Shown: positions 1 to 12,831 of the stretch, piece by piece | Layout of the letters: every line of letters begins with the position of its first letter | Numbering within the stretch: position 1 is the stretch's first letter | Assembly (NCBI RefSeq): GCF_021560035.1 | Contig: NZ_CP074373.1 | Coordinates: 3,468,001 to 3,532,000, forward strand | Direction: 5' to 3' | Length of the DNA stretch: 64,000 nucleotides | Origin: Virgibacillus sp. NKC19-16 | GTDB taxonomy: Bacteria; Bacillota; Bacilli; Bacillales; Amphibacillaceae | Program-made: the position numbers and the translations under genes | The notes under the pieces: model-generated | Databases searched by the model: none | What the model saw: only the letters and a program-made list of their open reading frames with translations | What the model was told of the DNA's origin: nothing

Positions 1-19
1 TGAAATCCCAGGGCTGCGC

Positions 20-3866
<3,847 letters not shown>

Positions 3867-5412
3867 TGGCACGCTCAGCCTCCCCATTATATTTCAGCCA
3901 TTCCGTAAGCTTTTCAATATCTGTCGCAAAAACACGATCCTTCGTAATGCTTGGAACTACCTTCCTGGCAGCTTCATACAAAGTCCTTGTAGCCGAAGCC
4001 ATTTTCTCCACCCCACGATATTCCACCGCCTGCATCGCACAAATCAGCTCAATCGCAATGACCCGCCGTGCGTTGCCGAGCATCTGCAATGCGTGGCGCG
4101 CGGCAATGGTGCCCATACTGACATGATCCTCCTGATTGGCTGATGATGGAATCGAATCCACACTTGCCGGATGTGCTAGTATTTTATTTTCAGAGACAAG
4201 AGATGCTGCGCTGTATTGCATGATCATCGCACCCGACTCCAGTCCCGGATTCGGGCTCAAGAATGCCGGCAAGTCGCTTAGCTGTGGATTCACTAGACGC
4301 TCAATCCGTCGTTCTGCAATATTCGCCGCCTCTGCAATGCCCAGCTTCAGAAAATCCATTGCAAAAGCAATTGGCTGCCCGTGAAAATTACCGCCGGATA
4401 TGACTTTATTTTCCTCGGAAAAAATAAGCGGGTTATCTGTCACTGCATTGATTTCTATTTCCAACTTTTCACATGCATAGTGCACAGTTTGCCAGCTAGC
4501 CCCAAGAACCTGCGGGATGCATCTTAATGAATACGCATCCTGCATGCGCTGCTCGCCTTGCCTGGTTGTTAACCGGCTATCTTCCAGCATCAACCGAATA
4601 CGTTCAGCCACATCGACTTGCTCCTGATGACCGCGTACCTTGTGCAAATCCCCGTCAAATGCATCGATAATGCCGTGTAATCCTTCCAACGTCATGGCCG
4701 CTATTTGCTCACTTTGGCGAAGTAGTTTTTCCATCTCCAAATAGGTAATCACACCAACCGCCGTCATCGCCTGTGTCCCGTTAATTAAAGCAAGACCCTC
4801 CTTCGCCTTTAACGTTAGTGGTGCGATGTTTTCCGCTGTTAACGCATCCATTGCATCTACTCGGCTGCCTTTATAAAATACCTCCCCCTCCCCCAATAGA
4901 GCTAACGCCAAATGGGAAAGTGGTGCCAAATCCCCGCTTGCCCCGAGGGATCCTTGCTCTGGCACGACCGGATGAATTCCTGTGTTCACAAAATATATTA
5001 ATTGATGAATCAGTGACGGGCGAACACCTGAATAACCCTGCAGGAGCGCATTAGCCCGGAGCAGCAGCATCGCCCGGCTGATTTTGTCTGAAAAAGGTTC
5101 GCCAACCCCGCTCGCATGGGAATGAATCAGATTCAGCTGCAGATCATCTAAGTCCTTATCCTCGATAATCACATCACTAAACTTTCCAAATCCCGTATTG
5201 ATCCCGTACATGGTTTGCTTATTATCAAGCATCGCCTCAATAGTCTTTCTGTTCGCTTGAACGCCTGCTAGCGCCTGATCAGCTAATGTGACAGGTTCAT
5301 TTCTGAAAACAACCCGCTCCACCTCTTCCAATGTTAACGTTTTACCAGTTAAAATAACCACGCCTTCACACCTCCATAGTACTGCTTTAACGTAATAAAG
5401 CAGGCAAAGTAA

Positions 5413-5445
5413 AAGGAGGCTATGGTCCCGAAACCATGCCTCCTT
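5413..5445 (-). terminator. Terminator-like hairpin in the hut leader
   Basis: Read on the minus strand, AAGGAGGC plus ATGGT pairs with ACCAT plus GCCTCCTT (one bulge, 6-nt loop) and is followed by TTTTACTTT. It lies between the hut promoter and hutH, 50 nt before the start, so it would stop transcription unless relieved. In B. subtilis a terminator ahead of hutH is overcome by HutP with histidine. The analogy is inferred; no HutP triplet array was recognised here. Confidence 0.65.
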
Positions 5446-5519
5446 GATGTTTCCTATTGGTGAATGAATGTCGCCATTTTTGATGGAAAAACATGTGACC
5501 ACCTCACGTATTTATTAGA

Positions 5520-5592
5520 TTATCAGCGCTTAGGGGAATTTTATCAGCGTTCTCCGGCAGTTTATCAGTGCAATCCTCAACTTTATCAGCGC
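5520..5592. repeat. Four 21-bp repeats in the hut leader (array A)
   Basis: The 10-mer TTATCAGCGC or a close variant begins at 5520, 5541, 5562 and 5583, giving an exact 21-bp period with 11-bp variable spacers. On the hut transcript the unit reads GCGCTGATAA. A further single copy of the core occurs near 31528. The array lies downstream of the predicted hut start site and so would be transcribed. Confidence 0.85.
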
Positions 5593-5621
5593 ATCACGTA
5601 ATTACCAACTATCTATACATT

Positions 5622-5650
5622 ATTGTAAGCGTTTTCTAAAAAGAATTCAA
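5622..5650 (-). promoter_or_regulatory. hut promoter
   Basis: On the minus strand TTGAAT (5645-5650) and TACAAT (5622-5627) are 17 bp apart, a good SigA promoter. The cre site overlaps its -10 region. It would produce a leader of about 250 nt before hutH. Confidence 0.65.
5624..5637 (-). promoter_or_regulatory. cre site (CcpA operator) of hut
   Basis: AGAAAACGCTTACA on the minus strand matches the cre consensus TGWAANCGNTNWCA at 13 of 14 positions. It overlaps the -10 box of the hut promoter, a position expected to give repression by CcpA-HPr(Ser-P). Catabolite repression of hut is well established in B. subtilis. Confidence 0.7.
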
Positions 5651-5985
5651 CACTTTATTAATATATATTCCGTTCAAAAGCATGTATTCCATTTAAAAAG
5701 TAGCACCTATAAAAGTTAACGGGGTTTGTTTCCTATTGCAAAACTCTAATTTGCATACTAAATTGTATGTAAGCAGTGCTCTTCATCCACTTAAAGAAAC
5801 GCTTGATGTCAAAAACAAGGCGGTTCAACAGGTTTTATTGTCTCCTTTATTCTACTGCTGGATTGTCATGTTATAATATTTAGAACCCGGTTAAAAGAGA
5901 ATATAAGTTATGGAAAAGCAGAAAATAGTCATAAATTTGCAGGGTAGCGGGCTCACTTTGTAAAATACGAATAGGAGGTGAAAAA
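5651..5985. other. Intergenic stretch between hut promoter and the 51-aa gene
   Basis: About 335 bp without a supported gene. It holds an extended -10 promoter (TG-N-TATAAT, 5869-5877) for the small gene downstream and an AT-rich stretch; nothing else is recognised. Confidence 0.5.
5869..5877 (+). promoter_or_regulatory. Extended -10 promoter
   Basis: TGTTATAAT is an extended -10 element (TG, one base, TATAAT) and can work without a good -35. It lies about 110 bp ahead of the 51-aa gene at 5986. Confidence 0.45.
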
Positions 5986-6141
5986 ATGCCTAAATTTGAT
6001 ATTAATAAAGCGTTGAATAAAATTAACGAATATACAAATTCCAAAAACGACAACGACAATAACAATAGCGAAGATCAACAATGGAAAGACGAAGTATTAA
6101 ATAGGTTAGCGAGAATTGAGGAAAAATTAGATAAAAAATAA
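5986..6141 (+). CDS. Small hydrophilic protein, 51 aa
   Basis: Unrecognised. The ATG is preceded by a near-perfect AGGAGGTG 5 nt upstream and the frame is followed by a hairpin, so it is very likely translated. The protein has an N-terminal segment with FDINKALNKIN, a middle run of Asn/Asp/Lys, and a C-terminal amphipathic segment (EVLNRLARIEEKLDKK) with the heptad look of a short coiled coil. No signal peptide or membrane segment. It stands alone between divergent hut and the thioesterase gene. Function unknown. Confidence 0.75.
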   Translation: MPKFDINKALNKINEYTNSKNDNDNNNSEDQQWKDEVLNRLARIEEKLDKK

Positions 6142-6148
6142 AATCATA

Positions 6149-6178
6149 GGGCATCCATTAAAGGGTGTCTCTTTTATT
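6149..6178 (+). terminator. Terminator after the 51-aa gene
   Basis: GGGCATCC pairs with GGGTGTC (with wobble pairs) and is followed by TCTTTTATT. It lies 8 nt past the stop codon. Confidence 0.55.
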
Positions 6179-6302
6179 GTGATCAGAGGAGATAAACTGC
6201 TTCTTAATTTAATACTATAATTTCATAATTATCCATGATGATTTGCATACAAATTTGCAGGTAAAAAAAGGGAATCATACAATAGTTCTCCCCCAATAAA
6301 TT

Positions 6303-6345
6303 AAAAATGACTACCAAATTTATCTACAACTTGATAGTCATTTTG
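6303..6345 (-). terminator. Terminator of the thioesterase gene, possibly bidirectional
   Basis: AAAATGACTA and TAGTCATTTT form a 10-bp stem with a long loop. T-rich sequence lies on both sides, so it may serve both converging transcripts. Confidence 0.5.
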
Positions 6346-6386
6346 CTTACATTTTTAATGTTTGCGATAGCGGCACCCGTTATATT

Positions 6387-6908
6387 TCATCCTTCCCGAT
6401 CCCAAGGAAAATCCGTCCCGAATGTTTCAGCTAACTCTTTTGATTGCTTCCTTCGTTCTTTTCGCTGTTTTGCGCGTTCAGGCGCTTGTTCATGAAGCAT
6501 CTTTTCCTGATCTGATTCCGGGTAAACGGCTGGAACAGGAGATGGCCTTCCTTTGTTATCTACTGCAACAAATGTGGTGAAAGCTGTTGTACATACTTTT
6601 CGGTCACCTGTCAGTAGGTCTTCTGTAACAGCTTTGATAAATACTTCCATCGATGTGTTGTGCGTCCATGTGACAAAAGCTTCCAAACAAATGGAATCTC
6701 CTTCCTTCACAGGTGCCAGGAAATCGACTGAATCTGTGGAGGCCGTTACCACTGGCTTTCTGGCATGCCTCACAGCAGCAATTGCAGCCACATCGTCAAT
6801 ATGTGCCATTAATGCACCACCAAATAATGTCCCGTGCGCATTGGTATCCGGTGGCAGGACATGTGATGTTTTTACTGCTAGTGATTGCCAACAAGGTTTT
6901 TCTTCCAT
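6387..6908 (-). CDS. Acyl-CoA thioesterase, hotdog fold (YkhA-like)
   Basis: Hydrolyses acyl-CoA to free fatty acid and CoA in the cytoplasm. A single hotdog domain occupies about residues 8-125. The conserved segment NAHGTLFGGALMAHIDD (about 23-39) contains the Asn and Asp expected at the active site of YkhA/YciA-type enzymes. The roughly 45-residue C-terminal tail is highly charged. Length 173 aa is normal for Bacillus YkhA. Single gene with its own terminator; natural acyl chain not predictable. Identification of the fold is firm, substrate inferred. Confidence 0.88.
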   Translation of the reverse strand: MEEKPCWQSLAVKTSHVLPPDTNAHGTLFGGALMAHIDDVAAIAAVRHARKPVVTASTDSVDFLAPVKEGDSICLEAFVTWTHNTSMEVFIKAVTEDLLTGDRKVCTTAFTTFVAVDNKGRPSPVPAVYPESDQEKMLHEQAPERAKQRKERRKQSKELAETFGTDFPWDREG

Positions 6909-6961
6909 GTCAAATTCTCCTATTCATTACGTTATGTCAAAAGTTTTGCCAAACATTTGTG

Positions 6962-8404
6962 TTATAATACTGGCGAAATTAAGCGAGAGACGGATTCCTT
7001 GAATCGAATCCCCAATGACCGTTGCTCGTATAATTTTTTCGTTAGTTGTGTTGATAACAAAATATCACGGTTAAACGCATCGTCTAATCGCTGTGTCAGA
7101 TCCAAGTCATATAAAAATGCGTTTACTTCAAAATTCAATCGGAAACTCCGGACATCGATATTCGCTGTACCTACGGAGGAAATTTTCCCATCTACGACAA
7201 TTGTCTTCGCATGCAGGAAGCCATTTTGATACATATAAACCTCAGCACCCGCGTTCAGCAAATCCCCTACAGAAGATAGTGTTGCCCAATATACAAACGG
7301 GTGATCCGGTTTATTAGGGATCATTATTTTTACATCCACACCTGACAGAACTGCAACTCGGAGTACATCGCGCAGGCTTTCATCCGGAATAAAGTAAGGT
7401 GTTTGTATGTAAATATACTCTTTGGCTTCCATAATCATTTTGATATAACCATTTTTGATCTGTTCCCAATCCTGATCCGGCCCGCTTGATACAATTTGCA
7501 CCCCAACATCGCCAGCGCCTGCAGCATCATAAAACCGATCTTCATACAAAATATCATTACGTGAAGCCTGGTTCCAGTCCAGGATAAATCTTGTTTGCAT
7601 ATTTTGGACCGCATTACCATATATTCGCAGATGCGTGTCACGCCAGTAGCCAAATTTTTTATCTTTCCCAAGATATTCATCACCAATGTTAAACCCGCCA
7701 ATATAGCCAACTTTCCCGTCAATTATTGCTAATTTACGATGATTCCGGTAATTGATTTTAAAGTTTAATTTGGCAATTTTTGGCGGAAAAAATGCCTCTA
7801 CAAGGACCCCCGCATGTTGCAGACGCTTAATATATTTACGTCCCAAGCTCCTTGATCCCATATCATCATAGAGTACGCGAACCTCTACACCTTCGTTTGC
7901 TTTTTTCACTAAAACATCTGCAAAGCGCTTGCCCAGCTGATCACTCCGAATTCTGTAGTATAACAAATGAATATGATCTGTTGCCATTTCCAAGTCCTGG
8001 ATGAGTGCATCAAATTTCGCGGCACCATCTGTATAAATATCAACTTTATTATCATGCGTAAAAATCGCATCATCATTCCTCAAGTGCAGGTAAACTAAAT
8101 CCTCATGTTCCGTTAATTCATCTTGTTTAAAATGGAAACTTCCATCTTCAAGCGCGCGCAACTGCGACTGTACTGCTGCTTTTACGCCCAATCGGCTTTT
8201 GGTATCCCATGTAAAAATGCGTTTTTTGCTAATTGGTCTTCCAAAAATTAAATAAAGGACAAACCCTGCAATTGGGAGAAAAAGCAACACCATCAACCAT
8301 GCCCAAGTGGAACTGGCATCTTTTCTTTCCAAAAAGACAATAGAAAGTCCTAACATTATATTAAAAACGATAATAAACCCTAATAAATATGCCCATATTC
8401 CCAT
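6962..8404 (-). CDS. cls: Cardiolipin synthase (phospholipase D family)
   Basis: Joins two phosphatidylglycerols to cardiolipin at the membrane. Two N-terminal membrane helices (residues about 2-55) precede two phospholipase D domains with complete HxKxxxxD motifs: NHRKLAIID (about 221-229) and LHAKTIVVD (about 397-405). Length 480 aa is normal. I use the ATG at 8404; a TTG at 8407 is just one codon earlier and shares the same GGGAG ribosome site. Several Cls paralogues exist in Bacillus and cannot be told apart here. Cardiolipin is often raised in salt-stressed bacteria, which suits the inferred habitat. Confidence 0.93.
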   Translation of the reverse strand: MGIWAYLLGFIIVFNIMLGLSIVFLERKDASSTWAWLMVLLFLPIAGFVLYLIFGRPISKKRIFTWDTKSRLGVKAAVQSQLRALEDGSFHFKQDELTEHEDLVYLHLRNDDAIFTHDNKVDIYTDGAAKFDALIQDLEMATDHIHLLYYRIRSDQLGKRFADVLVKKANEGVEVRVLYDDMGSRSLGRKYIKRLQHAGVLVEAFFPPKIAKLNFKINYRNHRKLAIIDGKVGYIGGFNIGDEYLGKDKKFGYWRDTHLRIYGNAVQNMQTRFILDWNQASRNDILYEDRFYDAAGAGDVGVQIVSSGPDQDWEQIKNGYIKMIMEAKEYIYIQTPYFIPDESLRDVLRVAVLSGVDVKIMIPNKPDHPFVYWATLSSVGDLLNAGAEVYMYQNGFLHAKTIVVDGKISSVGTANIDVRSFRLNFEVNAFLYDLDLTQRLDDAFNRDILLSTQLTKKLYEQRSLGIRFKESVSRLISPVL

Positions 8405-8588
8405 CAAGCAAATCTCCCACCTATTTGCGAATGATTAATTTTTGTCTACCTATAATATAGCATAAAGTTACATTTTTTTCGCAACGTACTCATTAATCAC
8501 GCCAATGTATTTTATACTACCCCAAAAATCGGAAAAGAAAACACGTCTTTATAGTGGAGACAAGAGGATAGAAGTTGGAGGTCGGATT

Positions 8589-8614
8589 GGAAATCGGCGA
8601 GGTGACCGATTTCC
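8589..8614. terminator. Perfect inverted repeat after mgl
   Basis: GGAAATCGG and CCGATTTCC are perfect arms around an 8-nt loop, just past the mgl stop codon. There is no clear U-tract on the minus strand, so it may be a weak terminator or an mRNA 3'-end stabiliser. Confidence 0.4.
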
Positions 8615-8624
8615 ATTCTTCATT

Positions 8625-9809
8625 TTACACTTGATCTAATGCCTGTTCTAAATCCTCCCAAATATCCTCCCATGCCTCAAGCCCGACAGAAAGGCGAATA
8701 AGTTGATCCGTTATCCCCATTTTATTGCGCGATTCTTCCGGAACAACTGCGTGGGTCATCGTTGCAGGATGCTGTATTAATGTCTCTGCATCACCAAGAC
8801 TCACGGCAAGTTTTAAAAAGGACAGCTTATTTAACATTGCTTGAGCATCCGCTTTTGTCCCCTTGATTTCAAATGAGATCAGACCACCGCCACGCTTCAT
8901 TTGCTTTTCCTTTATCGGATAATCCGGATGACGCCCATCACCTGGGTAGTAGGCGTTTGCAACTTTCGGATGCTTGCGTAATTTTTCAAAAACCCTTTCT
9001 GCATTATCACAATGACGATCCAAACGAATGGCCAAGGTTTTGAGTCCTCTAATCAAAAGCCAGGCATCAAACGGAGACATAACGCCGCCAATGTCCTTCT
9101 GGGTTGTCATAGCAACCGAATCAAGGAAATCTTTTTTCCCCACAACTAAACCTGCGACGACATCACCGTGCCCGCCAATATATTTCGTCGCACTATGGAC
9201 AACAACATCAGCTCCCAGCTCAAGCGGCCGCTGTAGATATGGGGTTGAAAATGTATTATCAACGACGACAGGAATACCATACTCTTTTGCAACTTCTGCA
9301 ACCAGCTGCAAATCGATCAGCTTCATTGTCGGGTTAATCGGGGTTTCAACATAGATTAATGACGTCTCCGGCCTAATCAGAGAGCGAATTTCCTCCTTGG
9401 ATTCCATAGTGGAGAAGTCATGGGAAATATTGTATTTATCCTTCATCATGGTCAGTAATCCGAATGTGCAGCCATATAAACCGGATGAGCATACAATATG
9501 ATCACCTGCTTTGGTTAAGGCGATTAAGACGGCAGAAACTGCTGCCATCCCTGAACCAAATGCAAGCCCCCGCTCTCCATTTTCAAGTTTCGCAATACGC
9601 TCTTCCAGCACGGTAACGGTTGGATTTCCTATTCGCGAATAGACATACCCCTCTTCCTCACCGGCAAATCGGCGCTCCCCCTGCTGAGCCGAATCAAATG
9701 TATAGGTCGATGTTTGAAATAATGGTGTGGTCAAACTCCCAAGCATTTCTTTTGAATCATACCCTTCATGAATAACCGCTGTTTCAAAGTGTTTATGTTT
9801 TTTTGACAT
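8625..9809 (-). CDS. mgl: Methionine gamma-lyase
   Basis: PLP enzyme of the Cys/Met metabolism family (394 aa). It should split methionine to methanethiol, 2-oxobutyrate and ammonia. The PLP lysine is K209 in SATKYIGGHG. Residue C114 in LYGCTF corresponds to Cys116 of Pseudomonas methionine gamma-lyase, which cystathionine lyases lack; this is the main reason for the call. Cystathionine gamma-lyase activity remains possible. A cre-like site lies upstream. It is separated from the methionine biosynthetic gene metY by only two genes, and the two have opposing roles. Confidence 0.82.
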   Translation of the reverse strand: MSKKHKHFETAVIHEGYDSKEMLGSLTTPLFQTSTYTFDSAQQGERRFAGEEEGYVYSRIGNPTVTVLEERIAKLENGERGLAFGSGMAAVSAVLIALTKAGDHIVCSSGLYGCTFGLLTMMKDKYNISHDFSTMESKEEIRSLIRPETSLIYVETPINPTMKLIDLQLVAEVAKEYGIPVVVDNTFSTPYLQRPLELGADVVVHSATKYIGGHGDVVAGLVVGKKDFLDSVAMTTQKDIGGVMSPFDAWLLIRGLKTLAIRLDRHCDNAERVFEKLRKHPKVANAYYPGDGRHPDYPIKEKQMKRGGGLISFEIKGTKADAQAMLNKLSFLKLAVSLGDAETLIQHPATMTHAVVPEESRNKMGITDQLIRLSVGLEAWEDIWEDLEQALDQV

Positions 9810-9870
9810 GAAATTTCCCCCTCATGATTAATGATACGCTACTACTATCATAATCTACAAAACTCATTTT

Positions 9871-9884
9871 TGAAAGCGTTTTCT
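9871..9884. promoter_or_regulatory. cre-like site between mgl and rarD
   Basis: TGAAAGCGTTTTCT matches the CcpA consensus at 13 of 14 positions. It lies 62 bp upstream of mgl and 71 bp upstream of divergent rarD. The minus strand has a possible promoter just downstream of it (TTTCAA, 17 bp, TATGAT), so mgl is the likelier target. Confidence 0.55.
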
Positions 9885-9954
9885 TAATCTGATTAATTGC
9901 TTTACGATATATTTCCTCTTAAAATTAGTTTACTATAATGACGGAGGGCGCTAT

Positions 9955-10857
9955 ATGAAAAACAATCTCGGAATTATATATACAGCATTGGCTTACGTAC
10001 TATGGGGATTCCTGCCAATCTATTGGAAATTGGTTGAGGACGTTCCTCCCGGGGAGACACTGGCACATCGTATTGTCTGGTCATTTATTTTCATGCTTGG
10101 CATTGTATTGATTTTACGAAAATGGACTCCTTTTATACAGGAATTGAACGTCATTATCAGAAACAAGAAAAGACTGCTCGGCATAACCCTTGCATCTATT
10201 TTCATCAGTTTGAACTGGCTCACATTTATATGGGCAGTCAATAGTGATCACGTCATTCAAGCAAGTTTGGGATATTATATTAATCCACTTATCAGTATTT
10301 TACTGGGGATTATTGTGCTGAAAGAGAAAGTCACAAGAAAACAAGCGCTCTCCTTTATTCTTGCGGGTATCGGCGTCATCTACCTAACATTCAGTTTTGG
10401 TGTATTTCCATGGATTTCTATCATTCTAGCGCTTACTTTCGGGTTCTATGGTTTATTGAAAAAGAGGCTTGACGTTAGCGCCATGTTCGGCCTGACCATT
10501 GAAACCATGATCGTCACACCGATTGCCTGTCTTTATTTATTCGCCATTCCTGACAGTGCTTTTACACTGGAAAATCTGGTCTCACCTGTGAATTTTCTGT
10601 TAATCGGCGCAGGAATCGTGACCGCAGTTCCATTGCTGTTATTTGCAAGCGGAGCTAAGCTAATTCCGCTAGCGATGGTCGGCTTTCTGCAATATATTGC
10701 CCCAACGATCATGTTAATTCTCGGCGTATTTCTATACGAAGAACCCTTTACCAGCGGGCATGCTGTAGCATTTGTATTTATTTGGTCTGCTTTGTTTATT
10801 TATATGAGTTCAAGATATAAGCGGGGTGGTGCTAGGCGGGAGGCTCGTGAAAAATAA
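9955..10857 (+). CDS. rarD: RarD-type EamA transporter
   Basis: Integral membrane permease of the drug/metabolite transporter superfamily, 300 aa, with about ten helices made of two EamA repeats. The start MKNNLGIIYTALAYVLWGFLPIYWK is typical of RarD, as is the SLNWLTFIWAV segment. RarD proteins are putative metabolite exporters; the substrate is unknown (chloramphenicol in name only). SD GGAGGG is 7 nt ahead of the ATG. It is monocistronic, with a 52-bp repeat array directly downstream and no ordinary terminator seen. Confidence 0.9.
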   Translation: MKNNLGIIYTALAYVLWGFLPIYWKLVEDVPPGETLAHRIVWSFIFMLGIVLILRKWTPFIQELNVIIRNKKRLLGITLASIFISLNWLTFIWAVNSDHVIQASLGYYINPLISILLGIIVLKEKVTRKQALSFILAGIGVIYLTFSFGVFPWISIILALTFGFYGLLKKRLDVSAMFGLTIETMIVTPIACLYLFAIPDSAFTLENLVSPVNFLLIGAGIVTAVPLLLFASGAKLIPLAMVGFLQYIAPTIMLILGVFLYEEPFTSGHAVAFVFIWSALFIYMSSRYKRGGARREAREK

Positions 10858-10910
10858 GTCATCTGTATGACTGGGGTTGGAAAAGGGGCAGGAATGAGCG
10901 TCATAAGAAG

Positions 10911-11510
10911 TTCATGGCGACAATAAATCAGGAAAAGATGTATTTGACGTCGACATGAACCTTTCATGACTACCGTGAATCCGAAAATGATACCTTTAAC
11001 GTTGTCATGAGCTGTTCATGGCTACCGTGAATCCGAAAATATCCCCTTTGACGTCGTCATAAACCGTTCATGGCTACCGCGAACCCGAAAATATCCCCTT
11101 TGACGTCGTCATAACCCGTTCATGACTACCGCGAACCCGAAAATATCCCCTTTGACGTCGTCATAAACCGTTCATGGCTACCGCGAACCCGAAAATATCC
11201 CCTTTGACGTCGTCATAACCCGTTCATGGCTACCGTGAATCCGAAAATATCCCCTTTGACGTCGTCATAACCCGTTCATGGCTACCGCGAACCCGAAAAT
11301 ATCCCCTTTGACGTCGTCATAACCCGTTCATGACTACCGCGAACCCGAAAATATCCCCTTTGACGTCGTCATAACCCGTTCATGGCTACCGCGAACCCGA
11401 AAATATCCCCTTTGACGTCGTCATAACCCGTTCATGGCTACCGTAATCCTGAACATGTTCCCTAACGTTAACATGAACCGTTCATGGCTACCTTAAATCT
11501 AAGAAAAGGA
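10911..11510. repeat. 52-bp tandem repeat array, 12 units (array E)
   Basis: TTCATG recurs at 10911, 10963, 11015, 11067, 11119, 11171, 11223, 11275, 11327, 11379 and 11431 (exactly 52 bp each), then at 11481 (50 bp). Units starting 11067, 11171, 11275 and 11379 are identical; edge units are diverged. Each unit holds GACGTC or a derivative, and outer units keep the dyad CATGAAC-C-GTTCATG. It fills the space between the converging rarD and NERD genes, with no coding frame supported. Central homogeneity with decayed edges suggests spread by unequal exchange or slippage. Confidence 0.95.
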
Positions 11511-11534
11511 GCTAAAGCGGTAGCCATAAAAGGT

Positions 11535-12440
11535 CTAATCGCCGCATTCAGCATAGTAGGAGTATTTTCCATGACCTATACGTATGAAATTTTTGTTCAA
11601 TACTCTACTAATCGTTTTCTTTGATTTAATTTCGTTACACCAATCATGAATCACTGTAGTTGTTATTTTTTCATTAGGAAATAGCAATTGAAATTGACCT
11701 ACATTCCTTAATATAGAAGCATCCGTGTCCTCTTCATGGCCACAGCTATCACAAACTATGTATCTATCTTTTACAGATAACAAAAAGGAATTACATGCAA
11801 GGCAGGTTATTCCCTTTTTCAGTTCAGCATAGTCATAATTGGGTATACGAGTGAATGGGGATTCATCTTCACTAAGCTTTACTAGCATTTCAGCAATTTT
11901 TATATTTTTATTTCCACCTGATGAACTTCTGCTTAATTGTCTTAGGAAACGATTGAGTTGACTGGGTAAAATAATAGGCACGTCTATAGATGCTTGGAAT
12001 AATGTGAATTCGGGATTGATAAAAATGATGTGTGATTTGACTGGAAGGTTAACACCGTGATGTTGGAGTAATTGTCTGAGTAAGGATTCGCATCGCGTCA
12101 GTTGCAAGACGGGATCTTTAATTTCCTTTTTTGATTTTGTGTACCATCTTTCATTTTCAATAAAGAATTCCCCTTCGTAATTTTTCACATCAATAAGATG
12201 GATGAAATTTTCATAAATGATCAGTGTATCAATTTGAAAAAAAGTATTATTCCATTCAAGCAATAAATCATGTAATATGATTAGCCTGTCCGACAATCCC
12301 TCCAATCGTGCTGCAAATTTTTGTTCACCTTCATATCCCTTCTCAAGGATTACATAGTATTGCTTATCCGTATCTGATAGATGCATGCGCATATCTAAAT
12401 ATCGGAGGAGCTGCAATTCTCTCGATTCGGTAACCGTCAT
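11535..12440 (-). CDS. NERD-domain protein with zinc ribbon
   Basis: The nuclease-related domain (NERD) spans about residues 33-145: FAARLEGL, then IDTLIIYENFIHLIDVKNYEG, which has the D-x-K nuclease-like core. A C-terminal zinc ribbon with two CxxC pairs (CLACN and CDSCG) follows at about 218-238. NERD proteins are presumed nucleic acid enzymes, but most are uncharacterised. Length 301 aa, no signal peptide, cytoplasmic. It stands alone between a tandem repeat array and the S-box, so context gives no clue. The domain call is firm; the activity is inferred. Confidence 0.85.
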   Translation of the reverse strand: MTVTESRELQLLRYLDMRMHLSDTDKQYYVILEKGYEGEQKFAARLEGLSDRLIILHDLLLEWNNTFFQIDTLIIYENFIHLIDVKNYEGEFFIENERWYTKSKKEIKDPVLQLTRCESLLRQLLQHHGVNLPVKSHIIFINPEFTLFQASIDVPIILPSQLNRFLRQLSRSSSGGNKNIKIAEMLVKLSEDESPFTRIPNYDYAELKKGITCLACNSFLLSVKDRYIVCDSCGHEEDTDASILRNVGQFQLLFPNEKITTTVIHDWCNEIKSKKTISRVLNKNFIRIGHGKYSYYAECGD

Positions 12441-12543
12441 TTTCTACTTCCTCTCATTCTTTTTAAACTAATAGTATGAAAAAACACCCAATTTATCAAG
12501 TTTAATTGAATTCAATTAAATAAAAATTTATTCCCCAAAACGG

Positions 12544-12573
12544 TTGACATTCCATCCAAATTACCGTTATACT
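12544..12573 (+). promoter_or_regulatory. Promoter of the S-box/metY transcript
   Basis: A perfect TTGACA (12544-12549) and TATACT (12568-12573) are separated by 18 bp. The start site falls about 20 nt before the riboswitch. Confidence 0.75.
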
Positions 12574-12597
12574 GTTCAGTAATTTAGAAAAATTAAT

Positions 12598-12714
12598 CTC
12601 TTATCAAGAGTGGCGGAGGGATAGGCCCTTTGATGCCCGGCAACCTGAAGGCAACACAATTTGCCTTTTACGGTGCTAAATCCTACAGATCAACATTGGT
12701 CTGGAAGATAAGAG
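12598..12714 (+). ncRNA. SAM-I (S-box) riboswitch aptamer
   Basis: P1 is formed by CTCTTATC (12598-12605) and GATAAGAG (12707-12714). Conserved S-box elements are present in order: AAGAGTGGCGGAGGGA, GGCCCTTTGATGCCCGGCAACC and the GGTGCTAAATCC segment. It binds S-adenosylmethionine and controls metY. The 3' strand of P1 can instead pair with CCTCTTCTTA further down, the expected antiterminator. Confidence 0.96.
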
Positions 12715-12734
12715 GAGGATCGTTTACATATACG

Positions 12735-12767
12735 CCCTCTTCTTAGGAAGGGGGTTATTTATTTATC
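12735..12767 (+). terminator. S-box regulated terminator
   Basis: CCCTCTTC (12735-12742) pairs with GAAGGGGG (12747-12754), loop TTAG, followed by TTATTTATTTAT. The antiterminator helix between TAAGAGGAGG and CCTCTTCTTA uses the same left arm, so SAM binding favours termination. Confidence 0.85.
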
Positions 12768-12831
12768 CCCTCTTCCTCCCAGATACGTTAAAAAGCGGCA
12801 CTACTGCCAAAAATCCAAGGAGGAATTATTC

